Positions 16,986 to 26,642 of a stretch of DNA of 37,501 bases are shown one piece after another. Position 1 is the stretch's first letter. Each line of letters begins with the position of its first letter. Below the pieces are notes generated by a model. It was not told where the DNA came from, made no database searches, and saw nothing but the letters and a program-made list of their open reading frames with translations. Source of the stretch: Pseudomonadota bacterium (lineage in GTDB: Bacteria > Pseudomonadota > Gammaproteobacteria > Burkholderiales > Burkholderiaceae_C); the NCBI GenBank assembly GCA_018241265.1, contig JAFEEF010000074.1, positions 1-37,501 on the forward strand, read 5' to 3'. The translations under genes were made by a program, and so were the position numbers.

Positions 16986-18119
16986 TCAGCGCCGCTCGAC
17001 GATCACCGGCACCAGCTGCAACCGATCGCGGATCTGCTCGGCAGCGACGCGCGCCTGGTCGCGGTCCGGATAGGGACCGGCCTGCAGGCGATAGAACGCG
17101 GCATCGGCAAAGATCGCGAGCAGCGGCCCGATCGCGGTCATCTGGCCTTCGACGCGCTTCTGGAAATCGACCGCACCATCGCGGACTCGAAACGCGCCGA
17201 GCTGGACCCAGTAGCCACGCGCATCCGTCGTGTAGGCACGCGCTTTCGGCGCATCGGCAACGACGGGCGGCGGGCTGCCGGCATTCGTTGCCGGTGGCGG
17301 CAGCACGGCGGCATCGCCGGGCAGCGGGGCGCCGGCGTCCGATGCGGCCGGAGCGGGCACAGGCACCGGGATAGGCACGGGCACGACCGCGGTGGGCGCC
17401 GGCGGCACCGCCGTCGCCAGCGGCGGCAATGCCCCGACCACGGTCGCGCCGGCCGGCAGCACGTCGGCCGCCGATGCGGTGCGCACCGCGCCCGGATCGA
17501 GCAGGTCGCGCTTCCATGCGCCGGTCCGGATGTCGTCGAAGGTCAGCCGCGTCAGCTCGACCGGCGCGACGCCGCGCAGCACGTCGAGCTTCAGCGCCGC
17601 GGTGTAGCTCAGGTCGACGATGCGCTCGGAATGGAACGGCCCGCGGTCGTTGATGCGCACGATGACCTCGTGCCCGTTGGCCGGATTGCGCACGCGCGCA
17701 TAGCTCGGGATCGGCAAGGTCGGATGGGCGGCCGTCATCGCGTACATGTTGTAGAGCTCGCCGCTCGACGTGCGCTTGCCCTGGAACTTCCTGCCGTACC
17801 ACGATGCCAGGCCGCGCTCGGTGTACGCCTGGTCCTGCGTCAACGGCACATAGCTGTGGCCGAGCACCGAATACGGCTTGTTCGGCCCGCCCGGCAGGAT
17901 CGCCTCGACGCGCGGCTCGGCATCCGGCACCTTGTCGAGATCGGCGGGCGGATTGCGCTCGGGGCCATCGCGGTCCCAGAACGGACCGGACGATGCGGCA
18001 GCGCCCGACGGGCCACGCGTCGCACAGCCGGCAAAGGCCAGCGTGATCGACAGGGCGAGCCAGCAACCGGCCCGCCGCACGGAATGCATCCGATGCATTC
18101 CACCGGAAGTGGACAGCAT
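16986..18119 (-). CDS. rlpA: RlpA-like septal-ring lytic transglycosylase lipoprotein
   Basis: A 377-residue outer-membrane lipoprotein. The signal peptide ends in a lipobox (LAFAGC). Then come a linker, the double-psi beta-barrel RlpA domain (about 90-190; GLASWYGRKFQGKRTSSGE, YAMTAAHPTLP, VRINDRGPF), a Pro/Ala/Val-rich linker of about 90 residues (about 210-300), and a C-terminal SPOR domain starting GYWVQLGAFRVRDGA that would bind denuded septal peptidoglycan. The His and Asp used by active RlpA enzymes are present (AAHP and NDRG). I chose ATG 18119 because it has a purine-rich upstream stretch; ATGs at 18098 and 18089 are alternatives that would leave a shorter, still valid signal peptide. 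It stands alone, divergent from pldA. Confidence 0.9.
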   Translation of the reverse strand: MLSTSGGMHRMHSVRRAGCWLALSITLAFAGCATRGPSGAAASSGPFWDRDGPERNPPADLDKVPDAEPRVEAILPGGPNKPYSVLGHSYVPLTQDQAYTERGLASWYGRKFQGKRTSSGELYNMYAMTAAHPTLPIPSYARVRNPANGHEVIVRINDRGPFHSERIVDLSYTAALKLDVLRGVAPVELTRLTFDDIRTGAWKRDLLDPGAVRTASAADVLPAGATVVGALPPLATAVPPAPTAVVPVPIPVPVPAPAASDAGAPLPGDAAVLPPPATNAGSPPPVVADAPKARAYTTDARGYWVQLGAFRVRDGAVDFQKRVEGQMTAIGPLLAIFADAAFYRLQAGPYPDRDQARVAAEQIRDRLQLVPVIVERR

Positions 18120-18263
18120 CTCTCCGTTCCTTCCTCCGGCGCGCCGGGCCATCGGCCGGGCGTCGCCAGCGCGAAATGTAGTCGATGTCACCCGCCGTTC
18201 CAATGCAAGCCCGACGCCGGGCACGGTAAGCTGCCGCGCTCCGTCTCGTCCGCTCTGCCATCC
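18120..18263. promoter_or_regulatory. Divergent promoter region rlpA / pldA
   Basis: 144 bases between two genes for cell-envelope proteins read in opposite directions. Near its left edge the minus strand carries a GGAGGAAGGAACGGAG purine run that serves as the rlpA ribosome site. No clear ribosome site precedes pldA on the plus strand. I see no strong -10/-35 pair. Confidence 0.3.
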
Positions 18264-19352
18264 ATGTCCTCTACACCCTGGCCGCGCATCGCGGCGTTCG
18301 TCCTGGTCGCGCTCGGCTGCACCGCTGCGCCGGCCGACGAAGTCGCCGACAAGGCATTGGCCCGCTGCGCCGTGATCGGCGCGCCGACCGATCGCCTCGC
18401 CTGCTACGACGCGCTCGCCGGCCGCGCGCAGGCGCCGCTCGCGCCGCCGCCCGCGGCCTCGGGTCCGGCACCGACGACGCTGCTCGCGCCCAAGGAGCCG
18501 GTCAGCGCGGTACCGCTGAACGAAGGCGGCGAAAGCCTGATGTCGAAGTACTGGGAGCTCGATGCGCGCGACAAGCGCGGCATCTTCAACTTCACCGGCT
18601 TCCATCCGAACTTCGTGCTGCCGGTGCACGTCGCGAGCGACATCAACCGCACGCCGCATTCGCCGACCCAGGCGACCGTGACGACGCCCGACTACAGCCA
18701 CACCGAAGGCAAGATCCAGCTGTCGCTGCGAACGAAGCTGCTGCAGGACGTGCTGCTGCCGGGCGCCGACCTGTGGGCCGGCTATACGCAGCAATCGCTC
18801 TGGCAGGTCTACAACGCCGCCGACTCGCGGCCGTTCCGCAACACCGACTACCAGCCCGAGTTGATGGTCGTCGTGCCCGCGCCCGAAGGCCTGCGCCCGT
18901 TGCCCTGGGGCTGGCAGTGGCGCTTCGGACAGCTCGGCATCGTGCACGAATCGAACGGCCAGTCCGATCCGTTGTCGCGCAGCTGGAACCGCGTCTACCT
19001 CGGCGCCGGCTTCGAGCGCGGCGACGTCGGCCTGACCGCACACGTCTGGAAGCGCCTCAGCGAAGACCCGGACAACGACAACAACCCCGACATCACGAGC
19101 TACGTCGGGCGCGGCGACCTGCAGCTCACCTGGACGCCGGGCCGCGCCACCGCATCGCTGCTGGTGCGCAGCCCGCTGAAGACCTTGAACCGCGGCTCGG
19201 CGCAGTTCGAGCTGACCTATCCGGTCTACCGCGACCAGCCCAACGGCCTGCGCTGGTTCCTGCAGGTGTTCAGCGGCTATGGCGAGACGTTGACGGACTA
19301 CAACTTCCGGCAGACGAGCGTGGGGGCGGGCGTGACGTTCCTGCAGTTCTGA
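18264..19352 (+). CDS. pldA: Outer-membrane phospholipase A (OMPLA)
   Basis: A 362-residue outer-membrane beta-barrel enzyme that hydrolyses acyl chains of phospholipids misplaced in the outer leaflet. After a signal peptide (to about residue 24) comes a short ARCAVIGAPTDRLACYDALAG segment common in Burkholderiales members, then the barrel from about residue 90. The catalytic residues match the E. coli enzyme spacing exactly: His228 and Ser230 in VHESNG, and Asn242 in SWNR (His+2, His+14). The last residue is Phe, as required for BAM-assisted barrel insertion. Activity in the family depends on dimerisation and calcium. Start ATG 18264 lacks a strong ribosome site. Stands alone; converges on the prolyl oligopeptidase gene. 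Confidence 0.92.
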   Translation: MSSTPWPRIAAFVLVALGCTAAPADEVADKALARCAVIGAPTDRLACYDALAGRAQAPLAPPPAASGPAPTTLLAPKEPVSAVPLNEGGESLMSKYWELDARDKRGIFNFTGFHPNFVLPVHVASDINRTPHSPTQATVTTPDYSHTEGKIQLSLRTKLLQDVLLPGADLWAGYTQQSLWQVYNAADSRPFRNTDYQPELMVVVPAPEGLRPLPWGWQWRFGQLGIVHESNGQSDPLSRSWNRVYLGAGFERGDVGLTAHVWKRLSEDPDNDNNPDITSYVGRGDLQLTWTPGRATASLLVRSPLKTLNRGSAQFELTYPVYRDQPNGLRWFLQVFSGYGETLTDYNFRQTSVGAGVTFLQF

Positions 19353-19400
19353 GCTCGCGCTGCGCGCCGTCGCCGACGCGCTCGCGGCAGGTTCCTGGCG

Positions 19401-21572
19401 CTACTGCTTGGCCGGCTGGAAGCGCGCGTCGCCGAACTGCCAGAGCATGAAGCTCCACATGTCGGCATATTCCTCCTGACGCTGCGTCTTCGTGCTGCCG
19501 ATGCCGTGGCCGCCTTCGTAGTCGATGCGCAGCAGCACCGGCTTGCCCGACGTCGACGCCGCCTGCAGCCGCGCCGCCATCTTGAACGACTCCCACGGCG
19601 GCACGCGCGGGTCGTTGATGCCGGTCATCAGCAAGGTCGCCGGGTACTTCACGCCGTCCTTCACGTGCTGCAGCGCATCCATCTCGAGCAGCGCCTTGAA
19701 CTGCGTCTCGTCCTTCACGGTGCCGAACTCGGGGATGTTCGGCACGCCGTTGGCCGAGAACTCGGCGCGCAGCGCATTCAGCACGCCGACCTGCGGCACC
19801 GCGACCGCGAACAGGTCGGGCCGCTCGGTCATCGCGCGGCCGACCAGGATGCCGCCGGCGCTGCCGCCGTTGATCGCGAGCTTGGCGCTCGTCGTCCAGC
19901 CTTCCTTGATCAGGTATTCGCCGCAGGCGATGAAGTCCTTCCAGGTGTTCGGCTTGGTGGTCTGCTTGCCGGCGAGGTGCCACTCTTCGCCGTAAGCGCC
20001 GCCGCCGCGCACATGGCAGGTCGCGCGCACGCCGCCGAGCTCGTACCAGGCGAGGAAGCGCGGTATGTAGACCGGATCGTCGGTGATGCCGTAGGAGCCG
20101 TAGCCGTACAGGTGCACCGGGTTGCTGCCGTCGCGCTTGGCGTTCTTCGGGTAGACGATGGACAGCGGCACCTCGACGCCGTCCCAGCTCTTGACCAGCA
20201 CCTCCTTCGACTCGAGGTCGGTCGGCGCGCCGTACGGGCCGGTCGGTTGCAGGCCGGTGTCGGCGAAGGCGTTCTTCTTCGGGTCGTACGCATAGAACAC
20301 GAAGTCGCGCGTCCACGAGCCGACCTCGATCAGCGCGCCGGGCAGGCGCGCATCGATCCACGCGATGTCCAGCGAGCCTGCGCGCGGCAGGTCCAGCGCG
20401 ACCGGCTTCTCGCCCTTGCCCCATGCGAGGCGTGACAGCTTGCCGATCGTGCCGTCGCGCGAGCGGATGTAGAGGCCGTCCTTGGCAGCGCTCAGGCCCA
20501 CCACGACCTGGCGGCTCGCCGGCACGATCTCCTCGGCGTTCGCGAGGTCAGGGTGCGTGACGCTGGTGCGCAGCACCTTGAAGCGCGGTGCGTTCTGGTG
20601 CGTCAGCACATAGAGGTCGTCGCCGTGGATCGCGAAGTCGGTGACGTTGTCCGACCTGTCGAAGAGCTTGCGCCACTTGACGTTCGGATCGAGCACCTTG
20701 GCGCGCGGCGCGACGTAGAGGCTGAACTCGCGCTGCACGCCGTTGGCCGGGATCGCGATCACGTACGGCGACCCGGCGACCGGCGCGACATACGGCGATT
20801 CCTCGGCACGGATCTCGATCGCCTTCGATTCGCCCGCGGTGATGATGGCCTGGTCGGGACCGTTGCCCTTCAGCCGATGGAAGTACGAGGTCTCGTGCTT
20901 GTACTTCTCGGTCTCGGGCGTGCCCGGCGGGAGCTTCTTCTGGCGGAAGAAGAAGAAGCCGCTGTCGTCCGGCATCCAGTACGCCTCGGTGTAGTGGGCG
21001 CGGTCGATCGGCTCGATGATCTCCTTGCCGGTCGCGACCTCGATGACGTGGATGGACGCTTCTTCCGAGCCGCCCTCGGACATGCCGTAGGCGACGTACT
21101 TGCCGCTGTCCGACGGCTGGTAGAAGTTGACCGCATGCGGCGTGCCGGTCGTCTTGGCGAGCGCCTCGGGGTCGATCAGGAGCTTCTCCTCGCCGCCGAG
21201 GCCGTGCCGCACATAGACCTTGAACTGGTTCGCATCGGCGGCGCGCTTCTCGTAGAAGTAGAGGCCGTTCGGCAGCACCCTGACGTTGGCGACGCGCGAC
21301 GGCACCGAGGCTTCGAGCTCGGCGATGCGCTTGAGCAGCGGATTGCGGCCGGGGATCGCATCGAGCGCGGCGCGCGCCTCGGCGTTCTGCGCCTTGGCCC
21401 AGGCCTGCACGTCGGGCGCGGCCATGTCCTCCATGTAGCGGTAGGGATCGGTGACGGTGGTGCCGAAGAAGGTGTCGGTCACCGGCTTGACCGGCGCGAC
21501 GGGCGGCGCGGCCTGCGCGGTGAGGGCGATGCCGGCCAGCAGCGCGGCCGGAACGAGGAGCGAGGTTCTCAT
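19401..21572 (-). CDS. Prolyl oligopeptidase family serine peptidase (S9A), exported
   Basis: A 723-residue peptidase that cuts short peptides after proline. Residues 1-21 are a signal peptide (ending TAQAAPP), followed by the VTDTFFGTTVTDPYRYMED start typical of S9A. A seven-bladed beta-propeller spans about 80-440 and the alpha/beta hydrolase catalytic domain about 445-723. Catalytic residues: Ser571 in NGGSAGG, Asp654 in TGINDPRVPP, and His689 in YEGGHGIG. Length is normal for the family. The ATG at 21572 starts the signal peptide directly; its ribosome site is weak. It appears to be a single-gene unit, and a periplasmic location is predicted from the signal. Confidence 0.93.
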   Translation of the reverse strand: MRTSLLVPAALLAGIALTAQAAPPVAPVKPVTDTFFGTTVTDPYRYMEDMAAPDVQAWAKAQNAEARAALDAIPGRNPLLKRIAELEASVPSRVANVRVLPNGLYFYEKRAADANQFKVYVRHGLGGEEKLLIDPEALAKTTGTPHAVNFYQPSDSGKYVAYGMSEGGSEEASIHVIEVATGKEIIEPIDRAHYTEAYWMPDDSGFFFFRQKKLPPGTPETEKYKHETSYFHRLKGNGPDQAIITAGESKAIEIRAEESPYVAPVAGSPYVIAIPANGVQREFSLYVAPRAKVLDPNVKWRKLFDRSDNVTDFAIHGDDLYVLTHQNAPRFKVLRTSVTHPDLANAEEIVPASRQVVVGLSAAKDGLYIRSRDGTIGKLSRLAWGKGEKPVALDLPRAGSLDIAWIDARLPGALIEVGSWTRDFVFYAYDPKKNAFADTGLQPTGPYGAPTDLESKEVLVKSWDGVEVPLSIVYPKNAKRDGSNPVHLYGYGSYGITDDPVYIPRFLAWYELGGVRATCHVRGGGAYGEEWHLAGKQTTKPNTWKDFIACGEYLIKEGWTTSAKLAINGGSAGGILVGRAMTERPDLFAVAVPQVGVLNALRAEFSANGVPNIPEFGTVKDETQFKALLEMDALQHVKDGVKYPATLLMTGINDPRVPPWESFKMAARLQAASTSGKPVLLRIDYEGGHGIGSTKTQRQEEYADMWSFMLWQFGDARFQPAKQ

Positions 21573-21669
21573 CGGAGGACTCGACGACGATGTGATGAAG
21601 CCGGCGAGTATGACGGCTGCCGGTAGCGCCCGGAAGCTGCTTCCGACCCCGCGGCAGGGGCGGCGCGAT

Positions 21670-21759
21670 GGGGCTATCGTCGGCGCGACGAAGCTGGAGC
21701 AGCTCGACGATGCGGTGGCAGCGCTGGAGCTGACGCCGGACTTCAACCGAGCGCGATGA
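21670..21759 (+). pseudogene. Possible remnant of an aldo/keto reductase C-terminus
   Basis: In one plus-strand frame the bases just before the TGA at 21757-21759 encode GAIVGATKLEQLDDAVAALEL followed by TPDFNRAR. This closely matches the C-terminal cofactor-loop segment of aldo/keto reductases (pattern xPIVGAxxPEQLxDxLxALDxxLTPE). Upstream of 21670 the frame loses all resemblance to the family and runs into the 5' region of the prolyl oligopeptidase gene, so only the last 28 or so codons survive. The remnant's end overlaps the 3' end of the lactonase gene on the other strand. It reads as a deletion scar; a chance match is possible because it is short. Confidence 0.45.
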
Positions 21760-22747
21760 ACTCCACCCAGGCCGGCTGACGGCCCACGGCGACGTAGCGC
21801 GCCGGGTCCGGCGTGCCGCTCGCCGGATCGAACGCATGCAGCGCGACCGCGTCGGCATCCTGGCCGGCCGCGATCAGCCAGTGCCCCGTCGGATCGATCG
21901 CGATGCTGCGCGGCGTCGTCGCGGTGGCCACATGGCCGCGCAGCGCCAGTACGCCATTCGCGACATCGACCGCGAACACCGCGAGCGTGCTCGACGTGCG
22001 CTCCGATGCGACGAGATGCCGGCCGTCGGGCGTCATCCGCAGGTCGGCCGCCCAAGGCTTGCCGGCGAAGCCGGGCGGCAGCAAGCTGCACGACTGACGT
22101 TCCTGCAGCGCGCCCGACGCGACGTCGCGGTCGAAGACCCGCAGCGTCGCATCGAGTTCGCACAGCAGGGTGAGGCGTGTCGCATCGCCGTTCCACACGA
22201 AGTGGCGCGGACCCGAACCGGGCGCCGCTGCGACCTGTGCCGGCTCGTTCGGGCTGAGCGCGCCGGTCGCCGCATCGAAGCGCCAACAGGCGATGTGATC
22301 GCCGCCCAGGCTCGTGCTGTAGACATGGCGGTTCGTCGGATCGGGCCGGATCGCATGCGCATGGCGGCCGGTGGCGAGCACCTGCTGCGCCGGCTGAGCG
22401 ACGCCGTCGCCATCGATCGGGCTGACGGTGATCCGGTGGCCACCGTACGACGCGCCGAACAGAAAGCGCCCGCTCCGATCGGTCGCGAGGTAGGCCATGC
22501 TGTCCGGCAGCGGCGCATGTCCGCGTGCATCGAGCAGGCCGGTCGCCGGATCGATCGCGCAGGTCAGCACTTCGAGCGGCTCAGACCGTCGCGCCACGTA
22601 CAAGAAGCGCTGGCCCGGCGCGATCGCGATCGGCATCACCGAGCCGCCGACGTCGACGCGCTGGATCTCGGCCAGCGCGCCGTCGGCGAGCCGCAGCACG
22701 CGGATCTCGCCGCTGCCGGCATGGGAGACGTACGCGACCGAACTCAC
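21743..22747 (-). CDS. Beta-propeller lactonase (6-phosphogluconolactonase / YbhE family)
   Basis: A 334-residue cytosolic seven-bladed propeller: AYVSHAGSGEIRVLRL opening, repeated blade endings (FLYVARRSEPLEVLTCAID, GRFLFGASYGGHRITV, RHVYSTSLGGDHIACWRFD, HLVASERTSSTLAVFAVD), and the closing TGHWLIAAGQDADAVALHAFD. The family hydrolyses sugar-acid lactones; YbhE acts on 6-phosphogluconolactone. Because this gene sits at the end of a uronate dehydrogenase / TRAP transporter operon, I infer that it opens the aldaro-lactone made by that dehydrogenase. GTG 22747 overlaps the TRAP permease stop by 4 bases, so translation is coupled. No other start fits the conserved N-terminus. Confidence 0.85.
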   Translation of the reverse strand: MSSVAYVSHAGSGEIRVLRLADGALAEIQRVDVGGSVMPIAIAPGQRFLYVARRSEPLEVLTCAIDPATGLLDARGHAPLPDSMAYLATDRSGRFLFGASYGGHRITVSPIDGDGVAQPAQQVLATGRHAHAIRPDPTNRHVYSTSLGGDHIACWRFDAATGALSPNEPAQVAAAPGSGPRHFVWNGDATRLTLLCELDATLRVFDRDVASGALQERQSCSLLPPGFAGKPWAADLRMTPDGRHLVASERTSSTLAVFAVDVANGVLALRGHVATATTPRSIAIDPTGHWLIAAGQDADAVALHAFDPASGTPDPARYVAVGRQPAWVEFIALG

Positions 22748-24096
22748 AGCACCACGTGCCCGGTGATCAGCGACGGCAGCCAGGTCGAAAAGGACGGCAC
22801 GTAGGTCACGAGGTTGATCGCGATCCAGATCGCGAGGTAGTAGGGCCAGGCGGTCTTGGTGGCCTCGCCGATCGAGATGTTGCCGATCGCGCAGCCGACA
22901 AACTGCACCGTGCCGACCGGCGGATGCACGAGCCCGAGCGCGCAGTTCAGCAGCAGCATCATGCCGAACTGCACCGGACCGACGCCCATCTGGATCGCGA
23001 GCGGCAGGAACAGCGGCGTCGTGATCAGGATGTGCGCAGCCATGTCGAGGAAGATGCCGAGGAAGACCTGGATGATGTTGATGTAGAGCAGCATCAGCCA
23101 CGGGGTCTGCGTCGCGTGCAGCAACGCGGCCTCGATGGTGTCGGGGATCTCGAGGTAGGCCATCTGCCAGCGCAGCATGTTCGAGACGCCGATCAGGAGC
23201 AGGATCACGCCGGTCGTCTTCGACGCCTTGACGAGCGAGGCCATCAGCTTGGCTCGGTTCAAGGTGCGGTAGACGATCGTCGTCAGCAGGAGCGAATAGG
23301 CGACCGCGATCGCCGCGGCTTCGGTCGCGGTCGTCACGCCGCCCATCACGCAACCCAGGATCACCGCGATCACCAAGAGCCCCGGGATCGCCGCGACGAA
23401 GGTGCGCACGACCGCCGCCCAGCCCGGGAAGCGCTCGACCATCGACGTGCCGTCGGCGCGCTTCGGAAAGCCGTTGCGCACCGCCTGCCAGTAGGCCGCG
23501 ACGAGCATGCAGGCCATGATCCAGAACACCGGCACGAGGCCGGCGAACATCAGGTCGCCGATCGACACGCCATGCACCGTGTGCCCGCCGATCGTGCCGG
23601 CCGCGGCCTGCGCCGCGAAGGCGTAGATGATCATGTTGTGCGAGGTCGGCATCAGCGCGCCGGTGAGCGACGCGTGCGTCGTCACGTTGACGGCGTAGTC
23701 GGCGCTGTAGCCCTCGCGCTTCATGATCGGGATCATCACGCCGCCCATCGCCGACGTGTCCGCCACCGGCGAGCCGGAGACGCCGCCGAACAAGGTCGAC
23801 GCGACGACGTTGGCGAGGCCGAGACCGCCCTTCCAATGGCCGACCAGGGAGCGCGCGAACGCCAGGATCTTGTCGGCGATGCCGCCATGGAGCATCAGCT
23901 CGCCGGAGAAGATGAAGAACGGGATCGCGAGGAACGAGAACACGTTCATCCCCGAGACCATCATCTGGATCGCGGTCGCGAGCGGCAAGCCTTCGACCGC
24001 AAAGGTCGCGAGGCACGCCAGGCCGATCGCGAACGCGACCGGCACGCCGAGCACGAGGAACAGCAGGAAGCTGCCGCAGAGGACGCCGAGTTCCAT
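22744..24096 (-). CDS. dctM: TRAP transporter large permease subunit (DctM family)
   Basis: A 450-residue inner-membrane protein with about twelve hydrophobic segments and two internal halves, the usual DctM layout. The start MELGVLCGSFLLFLVLGVPVAFAIG and the ASTLFGGVSGSPVADTSAMG, MPTSHNMIIYA and LGLVHPPVGT stretches are the conserved discontinuous-helix motifs of the elevator transport domain, where sodium and substrate are bound. ATG 24096 overlaps the small-subunit stop as ATGA. Together with the Q and P subunits it would drive sodium-coupled uptake of an organic acid, here probably a hexuronate given the neighbouring uronate dehydrogenase. Confidence 0.95.
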   Translation of the reverse strand: MELGVLCGSFLLFLVLGVPVAFAIGLACLATFAVEGLPLATAIQMMVSGMNVFSFLAIPFFIFSGELMLHGGIADKILAFARSLVGHWKGGLGLANVVASTLFGGVSGSPVADTSAMGGVMIPIMKREGYSADYAVNVTTHASLTGALMPTSHNMIIYAFAAQAAAGTIGGHTVHGVSIGDLMFAGLVPVFWIMACMLVAAYWQAVRNGFPKRADGTSMVERFPGWAAVVRTFVAAIPGLLVIAVILGCVMGGVTTATEAAAIAVAYSLLLTTIVYRTLNRAKLMASLVKASKTTGVILLLIGVSNMLRWQMAYLEIPDTIEAALLHATQTPWLMLLYINIIQVFLGIFLDMAAHILITTPLFLPLAIQMGVGPVQFGMMLLLNCALGLVHPPVGTVQFVGCAIGNISIGEATKTAWPYYLAIWIAINLVTYVPSFSTWLPSLITGHVVL

Positions 24097-24581
24097 CAGG
24101 CGGCTCGGAGCTCGGGTCGGAAGGCGGCGAGCAGCCGCTCGATCGAGAACACGATGATCAGCACGCTCGCGATGACCGGCGGCAGATAGCGGAACGCCTC
24201 GGAGATGCCGAGCGTCGGGATCGTGTCGTGGTGCGTCGAGATGCCCATGCGGATGCTGCCCCACAGCAGCACCGCGGCGAACGTCAGGGTCAGGAGGTCG
24301 ACGACGACGCCGGTCCAGAACTGCGCACGCGGCGGCAGGAGGCGCGTCAGCGAGTCGAGCCCGATGTGGCCGGCCGAGTGCACGCCGGCCGCCGCGCCGA
24401 ACATCGCGACCGAGATCACCAGCAGCAGCGCGACCTGCTCGACGTACGGCGGCGCATCGCTGAACGCATAGCGCATCACGACCCCATAGAGCACCACGAT
24501 GCCGAGCAGCGCCAGGCAGGCGCAGGCGGCGAGCAGCACCGCGTGGGCGAGGCGCGCGCTCAGCGCGACGAGGGCTTGCAT
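24096..24581 (-). CDS. dctQ: TRAP transporter small permease subunit (DctQ family)
   Basis: A 161-residue membrane protein with four hydrophobic helices, the normal DctQ size. Recognisable features are VVMRYAFSDAPPYVEQVALLL (helix 2 amphipathic segment with the family Arg and Glu-Gln) and HIGLDSLTRLLPP. It scaffolds the large subunit in the membrane. It ends with a 4-base overlap with dctM and begins 18 bases after the binding-protein stop, consistent with one transcript P-Q-M. ATG 24581 is the only sensible start. Confidence 0.92.
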   Translation of the reverse strand: MQALVALSARLAHAVLLAACACLALLGIVVLYGVVMRYAFSDAPPYVEQVALLLVISVAMFGAAAGVHSAGHIGLDSLTRLLPPRAQFWTGVVVDLLTLTFAAVLLWGSIRMGISTHHDTIPTLGISEAFRYLPPVIASVLIIVFSIERLLAAFRPELRAA

Positions 24582-24599
24582 GGTCGCGGGCGCGAGCCG

Positions 24600-25628
<1,029 letters not shown>

Positions 25629-25649
25629 TCAGGGGCGCGGCGACCGCGA

Positions 25650-26465
25650 TCAGTCGAACGGCCCGCTGCGCACGAAGCCGCCGCCCTGGTAGAGGACGGC
25701 CGGATCGCTGCGGTCGACCTGCGGCTGGGCCGCTTCGAGCGCGGCGCGGAACGGCTCGGACGAGTCCTGCGGGCGGTAGCCGATCACGGCGGCGCTGCGG
25801 TCGTTGTCCCACCACGTCGTGCGGTTGTCGGACACGCCGTAGACGATGCGGTGCCCGACCACCGGCGCCGTCAGGCTCGCGACGACGAGCCGCTCGAGGT
25901 CGTCGTAGCTGAGCCAGGTGGCGAGCATGCGCCGGTCCCTGGGCTCGGGGAACGACGAGCCGATGCGCAGGCAGACCGTCTCGATGCCGTAGCGGTCGTA
26001 GTAGTAGCGCGACAGCACTTCGCCGAACGCCTTCGACAAACCGTAGTTGCCGTCCGGACGCGCCGGCATGTCCGGGTCGACGACCTCGTCCTGGCGGTAG
26101 TAGCCGGTGACGTGGTTGGAGCTCGCGAACACGATGCGCCGCGTGCCGTGCTTGCGTGCCGCCTCGTAGAGGTGGTGCACGCCGGCGATGTTGGCCTGCA
26201 GGATGGGCTCGAACGGCCCTTCGACCGAGACGCCGCCGAGGTGCACGACGGCATCGACGCCGTCGAGCATCGCGTGCACCGCCGCGGCGTCCTGCAGCGG
26301 CGCCTGGGCGAACTCCTCGCCGTCGGCGACGGGGCCGAGGTCGGCGACGTCGCTCAGGCGCAGCACGCGGCAGAGGCGCTTCAGCCGCGGCCGCAGCTGC
26401 CGTCCGAGGCCGCCGGCGGCACCGGTCAGCAGGAGGCGTTCGAACCAGACCGGGGGCGTGCTCAT
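25650..26465 (-). CDS. udh: Uronate dehydrogenase (NAD-dependent, SDR-extended family)
   Basis: A 271-residue enzyme of the epimerase/dehydratase branch. It carries the NAD loop TGAAGGLG (14-21), FASSNHVTGYYR with Ser115/116, and catalytic Tyr141/Lys145 in NYGLSKAFGE. FASSNHVTGYY, RIGSSFPEPRDRRMLATWLS and NRTTWWDN are shared with characterised bacterial uronate dehydrogenases, which are also about 265-275 residues. The reaction oxidises D-galacturonate or D-glucuronate to the aldaro-lactone, the entry step of the oxidative uronate pathway. First gene of the minus-strand operon udh-dctP-dctQ-dctM-lactonase and divergent from a FadR-type regulator with an operator between them. The assignment rests on both motifs and context. 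Confidence 0.9.
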   Translation of the reverse strand: MSTPPVWFERLLLTGAAGGLGRQLRPRLKRLCRVLRLSDVADLGPVADGEEFAQAPLQDAAAVHAMLDGVDAVVHLGGVSVEGPFEPILQANIAGVHHLYEAARKHGTRRIVFASSNHVTGYYRQDEVVDPDMPARPDGNYGLSKAFGEVLSRYYYDRYGIETVCLRIGSSFPEPRDRRMLATWLSYDDLERLVVASLTAPVVGHRIVYGVSDNRTTWWDNDRSAAVIGYRPQDSSEPFRAALEAAQPQVDRSDPAVLYQGGGFVRSGPFD

Positions 26466-26642
26466 GATGGACCGGGAAATCAGCGTTGCGGGCCGGACGC
26501 CGGCGCGCAGCGCATCGACCCATGGGGCAGGGTTGGATCGTGTTGCACGTCGAGATCAGTTGTCGTACAACTGCGCAGATTGTTCGAGGAAGCCCGTTGG
26601 GCTGTCAAGCCGTACACGACTAGGGTTTGTCCGAGGGAAACG
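26466..26642. promoter_or_regulatory. Divergent control region udh operon / GntR regulator
   Basis: 177 bases between two oppositely read units. They contain the inverted repeat listed separately at 26557-26573 and a weaker sequence at 26611-26620 (CGTACACGAC) that shares its CGTACA core. The regulator's ribosome site (GAGGGAAA) is at the right edge. No confident -35/-10 pair is visible. Confidence 0.45.
26557..26573. promoter_or_regulatory. Operator candidate for the FadR-type regulator
   Basis: CAGTTGT-CGT-ACAACTG is a perfect 7-bp inverted repeat with a 3-base spacer. It lies about midway between the udh start (26465) and the regulator start (26643). Size, symmetry and position fit a FadR-subfamily GntR operator giving joint control of the udh operon and autoregulation. 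A 15/17 matching copy (opposite strand) lies at 27466-27482. The repeat is directly visible; binding is inferred. Confidence 0.65.
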
